Notes under the pieces: model-generated
Databases searched by the model: none
Told to the model about the DNA's origin: nothing
The model's input: the letters and a program-made list of their open reading frames with translations, nothing else
Position numbers and translations under genes: made by a program
Assembly: GCA_025149125.1 (NCBI GenBank)
Contig: CP102272.1
Location: 4,526,001-4,590,000, forward strand
Origin: [Clostridium] asparagiforme DSM 15981
Lineage (GTDB): Bacteria; Bacillota; Clostridia; Lachnospirales; Lachnospiraceae
DNA length: 64,000 nt
Direction: 5' to 3'
Part shown: piece by piece, positions 1 to 8,272 of the stretch
How the letters are laid out: each line of letters starts with the position of its first letter
Position numbering within the stretch: the first letter of the stretch is position 1

Positions 1-11
1 GAAAGCGTGGA

Positions 12-100
12 TAAAAGCCGCTTATGTATGAAAGGCTGGAAAGCCTGTGACCGAAGCATTTCAGCATGATTTCCGGTATTTCATATATACACGGCTTTGA
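12..100 (+). ncRNA. candidate structured leader RNA of the antiporter gene
   Basis: The sequence can fold into a three-way junction. An outer 7-bp helix pairs AAAGCCG (14-20) with CGGCTTT (92-98). One arm is a hairpin AGGCT/AGCCT (33-37 with 42-46) closed by a GNRA-type GGAA loop. The other arm pairs ACCG (50-53) with CGGT (74-77), with an inner CAT/ATG helix. A further 6-bp hairpin, ATGTAT/ATACAT (112-117 with 123-128), ends a few bases before the ribosome site of the antiporter. Lying 50 bases upstream of a cation/proton antiporter, this could be an ion-sensing riboswitch, but I do not recognise a known class and the 5' end may lie outside the window. Confidence 0.4.
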
Positions 101-149
101 GCTATGACATGATGTATCAGTTATACATAATGGAAAGGGGAGTATCACT

Positions 150-1472
150 ATGGCTCAAATTTTATTAAATCTTCATGGTTCCGGAATCATCCTCACCGCA
201 GCAATTATGCTGATTTCCGGATTTCTGTTCACAAGACTCACCAAACTGGCGCACCTTCCCAACGTCACCGGATATATTCTGTCCGGTGTTTTGATCGGAC
301 CCTGGTGCCTGCACCTGGTTCCCCAGGAGTATATCAGCCAGATGGATTTCATCACCGACGTGGCGCTTGCCTTCATCGCCTTCGGCGTGGGCAAATACTT
401 CAAGCTCTCGGCCCTGAAAAAGAGCGGAATCAAGGTCGTTATCCTGACCCTGTTTGAATCCCTCACCGCCGGCGTGCTGATCACCATCGTCATGCTGCTG
501 TTAGGGCTGTCTCTGCCCTTCTCGCTGCTGCTGGGCGCCATCGGCTGCGCCACCGCGCCGGCCTCCACCATCATGACCATCCGCCAGTACAAGGCGAAAG
601 GCCACTTTATCGACACAATCTTACAGGTAGTGGCTCTGGACGACGCCGTTGCCCTGATCGCCTTCAGCGTTTGCGCCGCCATCGTGCAGGCCACCGCAGG
701 CGAGGGCGGCCTGAACATGACCCAGCTTCTGCTGCCCATTTTCTTCAACATCGTGGCTCTGCTCATCGGCGGAGGCAGCGGCTGGCTCCTCAGCAAGCTG
801 ATCCACGAGCGCCGCAGCAAAGACCACAGCCTGGTGCTGGCCTGCGTGTGCATTATGGGCGTTGCCGGTTTCTGTTCCACCATGAACGTATCCCCGCTGC
901 TGGCCTGCATGGCCTCCGGCACCATCTACATCAACACCAGCGGAAACAAGCACCTGTTCAAGCAGCTGAACCAGTTCACCCCGCCCCTGTTGGTTATGTT
1001 CTTCGTGCTGTCCGGCATGCGGCTCTCTCTGCCCAGCCTGATCAGCGCCGGTTTTGTGGGCGTGATCTACTTCCTGGTCCGTATCGTTGGCAAATACCTT
1101 GGTTCCACCCTGGGCGCCCTGGTAACCAATGCGACACCTGAGATAAAGAAATACTTCGGTCTGGCCTTAATCCCCCAGGCAGGCGTATCCATCGGCCTGG
1201 CCGTGCTTGGCCAAAGAATGCTTCCGGCCGCCAGCGGCGAGATGCTCTCCACGATCATCCTGTCCAGCGGAATCCTCTACGAGATGGTAGGCCCGGCCTG
1301 CGCCAAAGCAGCCATCCGCCTCTCCGGCAGCATCCCCGCCAAGAAGGCCGAGACCAAACCCGCCGCCAAAGCTGCCAAACCCGAGCAGCCCGCCGACGCC
1401 CCCCAGAAAGTCGCCTCCCAGGATCTGGCGTCCGAAGCAGCTTTGGAGCTGGCGGCCGCCCATCACTCATAA
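150..1472 (+). CDS. cation:proton antiporter (Kef/CPA2-type Na+/H+ exchanger domain)
   Basis: Integral membrane antiporter that should exchange Na+ or K+ for protons. The 440-residue protein has about 12 hydrophobic segments over residues 10-395. A paired-aspartate motif (VALDDAVALIAF, about residue 165) is the ion-binding signature of electrogenic exchangers. The last 45 residues are a cytoplasmic Ala/Lys/Pro-rich tail without a KTN/TrkA nucleotide-binding domain, so a separate regulatory subunit or none is expected. The start follows the ribosome site GGAAAGGGGAG at 132-142. The gene stands alone, ends at a strong terminator, and is preceded by a foldable leader. Ion specificity cannot be read from the sequence. 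Confidence 0.85.
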   Translation: MAQILLNLHGSGIILTAAIMLISGFLFTRLTKLAHLPNVTGYILSGVLIGPWCLHLVPQEYISQMDFITDVALAFIAFGVGKYFKLSALKKSGIKVVILTLFESLTAGVLITIVMLLLGLSLPFSLLLGAIGCATAPASTIMTIRQYKAKGHFIDTILQVVALDDAVALIAFSVCAAIVQATAGEGGLNMTQLLLPIFFNIVALLIGGGSGWLLSKLIHERRSKDHSLVLACVCIMGVAGFCSTMNVSPLLACMASGTIYINTSGNKHLFKQLNQFTPPLLVMFFVLSGMRLSLPSLISAGFVGVIYFLVRIVGKYLGSTLGALVTNATPEIKKYFGLALIPQAGVSIGLAVLGQRMLPAASGEMLSTIILSSGILYEMVGPACAKAAIRLSGSIPAKKAETKPAAKAAKPEQPADAPQKVASQDLASEAALELAAAHHS

Positions 1473-1480
1473 CCTCAAGC

Positions 1481-1529
1481 AAAGAGCTGCTACTCCGGCC
1501 AATGAATCGGAGCAGCAGCTCTTTTTTTC
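1481..1529 (+). terminator. intrinsic terminator of antiporter gene
   Basis: AAAGAGCTGCT.CTCCG pairs with CGGAGCAGCAGCTCTTT and is followed by a T-run. The stem exceeds 15 bp. Confidence 0.9.
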
Positions 1530-1650
1530 TATCCAAAAAACATTATGAAATGCGAAACTCCACTTACGCCGGAATAAAAGTGGCCGCCTATTAAAGACAT
1601 AGAAATAAACGTCTCATTTCAAAGTCCCTATCTGCCTCTTTTATTCAGAT

Positions 1651-1679
1651 TTTACTTATGTTTTCATTTATGGTATACT
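1651..1679 (+). promoter_or_regulatory. sigma-A type promoter, extended -10
   Basis: TTTACT at 1651-1656, a 17-base spacer and TATACT at 1674-1679 preceded by TGG. It lies 42 bases before the ATG at 1721 and rules out the longer upstream start at 1658, which falls inside the promoter. Confidence 0.75.
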
Positions 1680-1720
1680 ATTTGTTAAGAAACGATGACC
1701 ACTGCAAAGGGGAGGATAAA

Positions 1721-2527
1721 ATGAGACTAAAAAAATGGGTAAGAATAATTGGATTAACAGCCGTCTTTTCTGTATCTATTTCGTTTTCAAGTCTTGCCGC
1801 ATGGCAGCAGGATGCAAATGGATGGGCATATCAAAACGATGATGGCACTTATCCCAAAGAAGAATGGAAACAAATTGATAACTCGTGGTACTACTTTGAT
1901 CAAAATGGTTACCGTCTTACAGGAGAGCAAAAAATAGGATTTAACTACTATTACTTTGACGATGCCGGAGTTATGGCCTCCTCATGTAAGATACAATTTT
2001 CGAATTTTATAGGCGTCTATGATAAAGGCGGCGCACTATTATATCAAACAGACAATGTTGAGTTCAATCATACATTGGAACCCGGATATTTTTCAGATTC
2101 AACCTTCATAAATCCATGGGCTGATTATAAGATTACCTTCCCGGATAATTTTGAGGTGAAATACTTTAATTCCAAGGTAGTGGAAAATGCAAGTTCCGTT
2201 GATTTTGCATTTGGCACTTCCGACAATCATAACTATCTATTTGTTTATTATGTAAAAATGCCCGATACAAATGCACAATCACCCGAAGAACTGCTCACCA
2301 TTTACGCCGATGGAATAAGCGCCCAAACAGGAGCTTCCAAAACAGAGGTTACAGACAAAACCGTTGGCGGCTATCCATATAAATACGTTTCCTGCTATAC
2401 AGACAGCGGCGTATACACAGATTACTACTGTCGAATCGTCGATCATCATTATATGTTTATCCAAAATTTGTACACGGACGTCACTACAATGGATCACTTA
2501 ATAAATCAATTTTCAAAAGTAAACTAA
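1721..2527 (+). CDS. secreted protein with cell-wall-binding repeats, AT-rich
   Basis: 268-residue exported protein of unknown function. Residues 1-26 form a signal peptide (KKW start, hydrophobic core, cleavage near SLAAWQQ). Residues 28-85 contain two to three aromatic Trp/Tyr/Gly repeats of the choline/cell-wall-binding type (NGWAYQNDDG, SWYYFDQNG, YYYFDDAGV). The rest is an unrecognised domain, possibly DcrB/PsbP-like. Start chosen at 1721 after AAGGGGAGG and downstream of a good promoter. The gene is visibly richer in A/T than its neighbours and sits alone between a terminator and a palindromic repeat, which suggests recent acquisition. Confidence 0.7.
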   Translation: MRLKKWVRIIGLTAVFSVSISFSSLAAWQQDANGWAYQNDDGTYPKEEWKQIDNSWYYFDQNGYRLTGEQKIGFNYYYFDDAGVMASSCKIQFSNFIGVYDKGGALLYQTDNVEFNHTLEPGYFSDSTFINPWADYKITFPDNFEVKYFNSKVVENASSVDFAFGTSDNHNYLFVYYVKMPDTNAQSPEELLTIYADGISAQTGASKTEVTDKTVGGYPYKYVSCYTDSGVYTDYYCRIVDHHYMFIQNLYTDVTTMDHLINQFSKVN

Positions 2528-2549
2528 CAAATATAACCAATCCATTCCA

Positions 2550-2560
2550 CCCCCCCCCCC
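2550..2560. repeat. poly-C tract (11 C)
   Basis: Run of 11 C bases 22 bases after the stop codon of the cell-wall-binding gene. It is a potential slippage site at the edge of the palindromic repeat. Confidence 0.9.
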
Positions 2561-2566
2561 TAGCGG

Positions 2567-2812
2567 GTGAGGCGGCGGGAACCGGGGATGGAGGCGACTT
2601 TGGAGCGATTCGCAGCGACTTAGGGGGAAGTAACACGAAAAGGTGGGATTGCGCAGGGCTCTCAAAGCCCGGAGCAAAGCGGAGGCGAAGGGGCCGGCAT
2701 CAGGCCGGCGCCGAAGCTCGGAGCGGTGCCCGCCTTTTCGTGTTCCTTCCCCCTTAGACGCTGCCATCGCGGAGACCCGGAGTCTCCAGCCCCGATTCCC
2801 GCCGCCTCACGA
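2567..2812. repeat. long imperfect palindrome (about 80-base arms)
   Basis: The left arm (2567-2647) and right arm (2731-2812) are inverted copies. Their outer ends match exactly (GTGAGGCGGCGGGAA), as does most of AGGGGGAAG.AACACGAAAAGG. The middle of the arms is diverged, and the core holds a smaller GCCGGC hairpin (2693-2710). There is no coding signal. The core CGGGGATGGAGGCGACTTTG (from 2583) recurs inverted at 60425-60454. It looks like a dispersed non-autonomous palindromic element rather than a terminator. Confidence 0.75.
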
Positions 2813-2823
2813 ACGGATGCATC

Positions 2824-2879
2824 AAAAAAGGCCGCGCCCCCTGAAAACAATTCCAGGGCCAGCACGGCCTATTTTTTTC
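2824..2879 (-). terminator. terminator after gpmI, works in both directions
   Basis: GGCCGCGCCCCCTG pairs imperfectly with CAGGGCCAGCACGGCC. It is flanked by A-run and T-run on the two sides, so it can end transcription from either strand. Confidence 0.85.
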
Positions 2880-2891
2880 TAATCTTCTATC

Positions 2892-4433
2892 TTACTTCAC
2901 CAACAAAGACTTCCCAGTCATCTCCTTCGGCTGTTCCATCCCCATCAATTCAATCAGCGTCGGCACAATATCACACAATGCCCCGCCCTCGCGCAGCTTA
3001 TACTGCGGGTCCGCGTTCACCAGAATAAACGGCACCGGATTCGTCGTATGCGCCGTAAACGGATCGCCGGTCACATAATCCACCAGCTGCTCCGCATTGC
3101 CGTGGTCCGCGCAGATAAACATCACGCCGTCCACTTCCTTAACGGCTTCCACCGCGCGTCCAACGCACGCATCCACCGTCTCAATGGCCTTGATCGCCGC
3201 ATCCTCCACGCCGGTATGTCCCACCATATCCGGATTGGCGAAATTGATAATCACCACATCATACTTCCCGGACTTAATCGCCTCCACCAGCTTATCGCAA
3301 ACCTGCGGCGCGCTCATCTCCGGCTTCAAATCATAGGTAGCCACTTCCTTAGGCGACGGCACCAGAATCCGGTCCTCGCCCTCATTTGGCTCCTCCACGC
3401 CTCCGTTAAAGAAGAACGTCACATGCGCATACTTCTCAGTCTCCGCAATCCTCACCTGAGTCTTGCCGTGAGCCGCCAGATATTCCCCAAAGGTATTCGT
3501 GATGCTCTCCTTCCGGAACGCCACCAGCTTATTCGCGATGGTCTCATCATAATCCGTAAAGCACACATACACCAGATCCAGGCGCTTCTCCCTTGCAAAC
3601 CCGTCAAACTCGTCGTCGCAGAAGGCTCTGGTGATCTCCCGTGCCCGGTCCGGCCGGAAGTTAAAGAAAATTACAGAATCCCGATCCTGGATGGTTGCCA
3701 CCGGCTTACCGTCCTTCTCCACCACGAAGGGAATCACGAACTCATCCGCCTTCCCGTCGTCGTAGGAAGCCTGAATTCCACCGGTAGCGCTCTGTGCAGT
3801 CTTGCCCTGGCCCTTGGTCAGCGCGTTGTAAGCCATCTCCACACGGTCCCAGCGTTTATCGCGGTCCATTGCGTAGTAACGCCCCATCACGGACGCCACC
3901 TGTCCCACGCCGATCTCAGCCATCTTAGCCTCCAGCTGGGCTACAAAATCCTTGCCGGACTCCGGGGGCGTGTCGCGGCCGTCCAGGAAGCAGTGCACAT
4001 ACACCTTCTCCAGGCCGTTACGCTTCGCCAGCTCCAGCAACCCGTAAATATGGGTGTTGTGGCTGTGCACGCCGCCGTCGGACACCAGCCCGAACAAATG
4101 CAGGGCGGAGCCGTTCTTCTTGCAGTTCTCCACCGCGGTCAAAAACTCCGGCACCTCGAAAAAGTCCCCGTCCTGGATGGACTTGGTGATCCGGGTCAGC
4201 TCCTGGTACACGATACGGCCCGCGCCCATGTTTAAGTGTCCCACCTCGGAGTTACCCATCTGCCCGTCGGGAAGTCCCACGAACATGCCGCTGGCCTGGC
4301 CCTCCACAAAGGGGCACTGGCTCATCAGCTGGTCCATCACCGGGGTTTTCGCCTCGCAGACCGCGTTGTGGTCGCAGTTCTTGTTCAGGCCGTAACCATC
4401 GAGGATCATTAATACGGTTGGTCTCTTGCTCAT
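2892..4433 (-). CDS. gpmI: 2,3-bisphosphoglycerate-independent phosphoglycerate mutase
   Basis: Interconverts 3-phosphoglycerate and 2-phosphoglycerate in glycolysis. The 513-residue length is normal for the Mn-dependent iPGM. The N-terminal metal site (LMILDGYG) and the phosphoserine loop (PDGQMGNSEVGHLN, Ser about residue 62) are present, as are the late metal-binding HTGVEDA and ICADHGNAEQ motifs. The start at 4433 follows AGAAGGAGA. An open frame extends 39 codons further upstream without a ribosome site. It is the last gene of the gap-pgk-tpiA-gpmI cluster, 156 bases after tpiA. No enolase gene follows. Confidence 0.95.
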   Translation of the reverse strand: MSKRPTVLMILDGYGLNKNCDHNAVCEAKTPVMDQLMSQCPFVEGQASGMFVGLPDGQMGNSEVGHLNMGAGRIVYQELTRITKSIQDGDFFEVPEFLTAVENCKKNGSALHLFGLVSDGGVHSHNTHIYGLLELAKRNGLEKVYVHCFLDGRDTPPESGKDFVAQLEAKMAEIGVGQVASVMGRYYAMDRDKRWDRVEMAYNALTKGQGKTAQSATGGIQASYDDGKADEFVIPFVVEKDGKPVATIQDRDSVIFFNFRPDRAREITRAFCDDEFDGFAREKRLDLVYVCFTDYDETIANKLVAFRKESITNTFGEYLAAHGKTQVRIAETEKYAHVTFFFNGGVEEPNEGEDRILVPSPKEVATYDLKPEMSAPQVCDKLVEAIKSGKYDVVIINFANPDMVGHTGVEDAAIKAIETVDACVGRAVEAVKEVDGVMFICADHGNAEQLVDYVTGDPFTAHTTNPVPFILVNADPQYKLREGGALCDIVPTLIELMGMEQPKEMTGKSLLVK

Positions 4434-4589
4434 CGTTTTTCTATCTCCTTCTAAGACACGCAAATGCTTCTGCCTCCCAAAACCCCCTCTTCCAAGGACT
4501 GTCCGGGACGGAAGAAGCATTCGCCCTGCCGCGTCCCCCTCCCCATTCAAATCCAGGGAACCGAAAACCGCGGCGTTACTTCCATCATT

Positions 4590-5342
4590 TTACTTATTGT
4601 AGTTGACAATCGTTCCGAAATCCGGCTTCAGGGAAGCGCCGCCCACCAGGCCGCCGTCGATGTTGGGCTGTGCGAACAGCTCGGGAGCGGAGGAAGCGGA
4701 CACGGAGCCGCCGTACTGGATGCGGATGGCCTCAGCGGTTGCCTCGTCGTAAATCTCGCCGATGCAGGCGCGGATGGCTGCGCAGACCTCCTCGGCCTGC
4801 TCGGTGGTGGCTACCTTGCCGGTGCCGATGGCCCAGATGGGCTCGTAAGCGATCACTGCAGTCTTAGCCTGATCCGCGGTCACGTTCAGGAACGCAATCT
4901 TGATCTGCTGGCGGATCCAGTCGATGGTGATGCCCTGTTCCCTCTGGGTCAGGGACTCGCCGCAGCAGATGATGGGGGTAATGCCGTGTTCGAAGGCCTT
5001 AAGCACCTTCTTGTTCACGGTCTCGTCGGTCTCCGCAAAATACTCACGGCGCTCGGAATGTCCGATCACCACATATTTTACGCCGGCATCCACCAGCATA
5101 TTCGGGGAAATCTCGCCGGTGAAGGCTCCCTTCTCCTCAAAGTACATATTCTCTGCGCCGATGTGGATGTTGCTGCCTTTAGCAGCCTCCATGGCGGGGA
5201 TGATGTCGATTGCCGGAACGCAGAACACCACGTCCACCTCGTCATTGGCCACCAAGGGCTTTAACTCGTTTACCAGGGCCACGGCCTCGGTGGGAGTCAT
5301 GTTCATTTTCCAGTTGCCTGCGATAATTTTCTTTCTTGCCAT
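4590..5342 (-). CDS. tpiA: triosephosphate isomerase
   Basis: Interconverts dihydroxyacetone phosphate and glyceraldehyde 3-phosphate in the cytosol. The 250-residue TIM barrel has every catalytic element: Lys in NWKMN, His in VIGHSERR, Glu in AYEPIWAIGTG, and the C-terminal phosphate-binding IQYGGSVS and GGLVGGASL motifs. It has a ribosome site AGAAGGAGA. It lies 81 bases after pgk and before gpmI on the same strand, so it is probably co-transcribed. Confidence 0.97.
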   Translation of the reverse strand: MARKKIIAGNWKMNMTPTEAVALVNELKPLVANDEVDVVFCVPAIDIIPAMEAAKGSNIHIGAENMYFEEKGAFTGEISPNMLVDAGVKYVVIGHSERREYFAETDETVNKKVLKAFEHGITPIICCGESLTQREQGITIDWIRQQIKIAFLNVTADQAKTAVIAYEPIWAIGTGKVATTEQAEEVCAAIRACIGEIYDEATAEAIRIQYGGSVSASSAPELFAQPNIDGGLVGGASLKPDFGTIVNYNK

Positions 5343-5423
5343 TTTTAGCTTCTCCTTCTATGTGCATTATCCCTCAAAAGCCCCCTTGTTCACAGGGGGC
5401 CATCGTCATTTCACAAACAGCAA

Positions 5424-6641
5424 TCAGGCGTTGTCAGCCGCAGCTACGCCGGGCAGCTCCTTGCCTTCCAGGAATTCCAGGGAAGCGCCGCCGCCGGTGG
5501 AGATGTGGGTCATCTTGTCCGCGAAGCCCAGTCTCTTCACGGCGTTCACGGAATCGCCGCCGCCGATAACGGTGGTCGCGTCCGCCAGCTCCGCTACCGC
5601 GCGGCAGATTTCCAGGGTGCCCTCCGCAAAGTTGGAGAATTCGAATACGCCCATGGGTCCGTTCCAAACCACGGTCTTGGCGCCCTTTAAAGCATCCTTG
5701 TACAGCTCGATGGTCTTGGGGCCGATGTCGAAGCCGGACCAGCCAGCGTCGATCACGTCCACAACCTTGTGCTCGGTATCGTTGGAGAACTCCTTGCCTT
5801 CCACGTGGTCCACGGGAAGCAGCAGCTTCACGCCCTTCTCCTCAGCCTTTTTCACCATCTCCAGAGCGTAATCCAGCTTATCCGCCTCGCACAGGGAGTT
5901 GCCGATCTCCTGGCCCTGAGCCTTGGCAAAGGTGTAAGCCATGCCGCCGCCGATGATCAGGGTGTCTACTTTATCCAGCAGGTTGTTGATCACGTTGATC
6001 TTGTCGGAAACCTTGGCGCCGCCCAGGATGGCAACGAAGGGACGGACCGGATTCTCAACGGCCTGGCCCAGGAACTTGATTTCCTTCTGCATCAGATAGC
6101 CAACCACGTTCTCCTTGGTGTATTTGGTAACGCCTACGTTGGAGCAGTGGGCTCTGTGAGCGGTTCCGAAGGCGTCGTCCACGAACACGCCGCCATCGCA
6201 CAGATCGGCCAGCTCTTTTGCATAAGCTTCCGTAGCGGCATCGCCCTCTTTGTACTTGGTCTCCTCAATTCTGTAGCGGGTGTTCTGAAGCAGCAGAACC
6301 TCGCCGTCCTTTAACTCAGCTGCAACCTTTTTGGTCTCCTCGCCGGTCACCTGGGGATCGTCCACGAACTTCACCTCCACGCCCAGTCTCTCGCTCAGAG
6401 CGGGAGCCACGGGAGCCAGGCTCATCTCGGGCAGCGGCTGGCCCTTAGGTTTGCCCAGATGGGAGCAGAGAATCACCTTCGCACCCTGATCCAGCAGCTT
6501 CTTGATGGTGGGAATGGCGCCGTCGATGCGGTTGTAGTTCTGGATCACGCCCTCTTTTAACGGAACGTTGAAATCGCAGCGAACCAGTACCTTCTTGCCC
6601 TGTAAATCCTTCAGATCGTCAACTGTTTTCTTGTTTAACAT
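5424..6641 (-). CDS. pgk: phosphoglycerate kinase
   Basis: Transfers the acyl phosphate of 1,3-bisphosphoglycerate to ADP, the first ATP-yielding step of lower glycolysis. 405 residues, a normal length. The N-terminal substrate-binding motif VRCDFNVPL and GSHLGKP-type loop (LCSHLGKPKG) are visible. So are the hinge region and the nucleotide-binding GGGDSVNAV and STGGGASLEFLEG motifs. The ribosome site GAAAGGGGA precedes the ATG at 6641. A terminator stands between gap and pgk, so pgk transcription depends on read-through or an unseen promoter. Confidence 0.97.
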   Translation of the reverse strand: MLNKKTVDDLKDLQGKKVLVRCDFNVPLKEGVIQNYNRIDGAIPTIKKLLDQGAKVILCSHLGKPKGQPLPEMSLAPVAPALSERLGVEVKFVDDPQVTGEETKKVAAELKDGEVLLLQNTRYRIEETKYKEGDAATEAYAKELADLCDGGVFVDDAFGTAHRAHCSNVGVTKYTKENVVGYLMQKEIKFLGQAVENPVRPFVAILGGAKVSDKINVINNLLDKVDTLIIGGGMAYTFAKAQGQEIGNSLCEADKLDYALEMVKKAEEKGVKLLLPVDHVEGKEFSNDTEHKVVDVIDAGWSGFDIGPKTIELYKDALKGAKTVVWNGPMGVFEFSNFAEGTLEICRAVAELADATTVIGGGDSVNAVKRLGFADKMTHISTGGGASLEFLEGKELPGVAAADNA

Positions 6642-6714
6642 AGTATAAATCCCCTTTCAGATGATCACCGGCCCATGTTCTAACGGCATTTTGCCGCAAG
6701 CCGGCGCTTTGCGC

Positions 6715-6748
6715 TTAAAAAGGGCCCGGTCCAAACGACCGGACCCTT
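6715..6748 (-). terminator. terminator between gap and pgk
   Basis: On the minus strand GGGTCCGGTC.TTT.GACCGGGCCC is followed by TTTTT. It lies 44 bases after the gap stop and probably sets gap mRNA above pgk-tpiA-gpmI mRNA. Confidence 0.85.
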
Positions 6749-6791
6749 CATGAGTCTACTAAATCTTCTTGCTTTTATTGAGGTATTCCAA

Positions 6792-7823
6792 TTAGCCCAG
6801 CTCAGCGAAGTACTTGATGGTTCTAACCATCTGGCTGGTGTAGGAGTTCTCGTTGTCGTACCAGGCAACAACCTGAACCTCGTACAGGTCATCTGCGATC
6901 TGGCAAACCATGGTCTGGGTTGCGTCGAACAGGGAGCCGTACTTCATGCCGATTACGTCGGAGGAAACGATGGGATCCTCGTTGTAGCCGTAGGACTCGG
7001 AAGCGGCAGCCTTCATAACGGCGTTGATCTCTTCCTTGGTAACGCCGGCCTTCTTAACAACAGCGGTTAAGATGGTGGTGGAACCGGTCGGAACCGGAAC
7101 ACGCTGTGCGGAACCGATCAGCTTGCCGTTCAGCTCCGGGATAACCAGGCCGATTGCCTTGGCAGCGCCGGTGGAGTTGGGAACGATGTTGGCAGCGCCG
7201 GCTCTTGCTCTTCTCAGATCGCCTTTTCTGTGCGGTCCGTCCAGGATCATCTGATCGCCGGTGTAAGCATGGATGGTGCTCATGATACCGCTCTGGATGG
7301 GAGCGTAGTCGTTCAGAGCCTTCGCCATGGGAGCCAGGCAGTTGGTGGTGCAGGAAGCTGCGGAGATAATGGTATCCTCAGCGGTCAGGGTGTTCTCGTT
7401 TACGCTGTAAACGATGGTCTTCAGATCGCTGCCGGCCGGAGCGGAGATAACCACTTTCTTGGCGCCAGCATCGATGTGAGCCTGTGCTTTATCTTTGGAG
7501 CAATAGAAACCGGTGCACTCTAACACTACGTCAACACCGATCTCTCCCCACGGCAGGTCAGCAGCCTTGGGCTCTTTGTAAATGGTGATTTCCTTGCCGT
7601 CCACGATGATGCAGCCCTCGCCGGCCTCAACGGTGTGCAGGCCCTCGCCTAAACGTCCGGCATATCCGCCCTGAGCGGTATCATACTTTAACAGATGAGC
7701 AAGCATCTTGGGATCAGTCAGATCGTTGATTGCAACAACATCATAACCTTCAGCTCCGAACATCTGACGGAAAGCCAGACGTCCAATACGTCCAAAACCA
7801 TTAATCGCTACTTTTACTGCCAT
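6792..7823 (-). CDS. gap: glyceraldehyde-3-phosphate dehydrogenase, type I
   Basis: Oxidises glyceraldehyde 3-phosphate to 1,3-bisphosphoglycerate with NAD+. 343 residues. The NAD-binding motif INGFGRIGRLAF opens the protein and the active-site cysteine lies in SAASCTTNCLAP. The histidine partner is in STIHAYTGDQ, and VAWYDNENSYTSQM closes the catalytic domain. The start at ATG 7823 is 8 bases after AGGAGG; a TTG six bases upstream is too close to that site. It is the first gene of the glycolytic cluster, with its own promoter and terminator. Confidence 0.97.
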   Translation of the reverse strand: MAVKVAINGFGRIGRLAFRQMFGAEGYDVVAINDLTDPKMLAHLLKYDTAQGGYAGRLGEGLHTVEAGEGCIIVDGKEITIYKEPKAADLPWGEIGVDVVLECTGFYCSKDKAQAHIDAGAKKVVISAPAGSDLKTIVYSVNENTLTAEDTIISAASCTTNCLAPMAKALNDYAPIQSGIMSTIHAYTGDQMILDGPHRKGDLRRARAGAANIVPNSTGAAKAIGLVIPELNGKLIGSAQRVPVPTGSTTILTAVVKKAGVTKEEINAVMKAAASESYGYNEDPIVSSDVIGMKYGSLFDATQTMVCQIADDLYEVQVVAWYDNENSYTSQMVRTIKYFAELG

Positions 7824-7885
7824 GATCAATTCCTCCTAGTTTGTTAAAAAATATATTATTGTTAAATATTAATCAACCTTCCTAT

Positions 7886-7914
7886 ATTGTAATCAATTTC
7901 AATAGAAATGGCAA
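7886..7914 (-). promoter_or_regulatory. sigma-A type promoter of gap
   Basis: Minus strand TTGCCA (7914-7909), 17-base spacer, TACAAT (7891-7886). The leader to the gap start is about 55 bases and very A/T rich. Confidence 0.75.
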
Positions 7915-7964
7915 GTCCTTTTTTATTTTTTTATTGTTTTCCCTTTTTCATACATTTATTCATG

Positions 7965-8015
7965 GAAAAAGCCGTTATTCCTGTCAAATCCTACATTTCG
8001 GAATAACGGCTTTCT
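7965..8015 (-). terminator. orphan intrinsic terminator hairpin
   Basis: AAAGCCGTTATTCC and GGAATAACGGCTTT form a perfect 14-bp stem with a 17-base loop. The T-run lies on the minus-strand side. No minus-strand gene precedes it, because the next gene (8273) is on the plus strand. The rest of 7915-8272 holds no convincing ORF. Confidence 0.6.
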
Positions 8016-8272
8016 AACCCTTTGTCGTCTATTTTTGCCTTCTGCGCATGATATCCGGGTATCCTGACAGCAGAATGATCGCTTCGCGCATTTCCGGCGG
8101 TTTTCGCGCCAAACCGGTGCATTTCCGGCTAAAACGTCAAATTCAACCCTCCCATACAAATTGTGCTTTCGAACCGCCTCAGATTGTGATATAAGTATTA
8201 TAGAGCCGCTAAACGCAACGGCACCACGGCCAACAGAAATGTTGGAACTATTTTTTCCAAGGAGAATCGACT

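Noticed and set aside
3048..4235. 395-codon open frame on the plus strand inside gpmI
   Set aside because: It is the mirror of a clear gpmI gene, with His/Leu-rich unstructured translation and no ribosome site.
7956..8159. 67-codon minus-strand frame between gap and the PHP gene
   Set aside because: No convincing ribosome site, and it runs through the orphan terminator hairpin. A non-coding transcript is a better guess.
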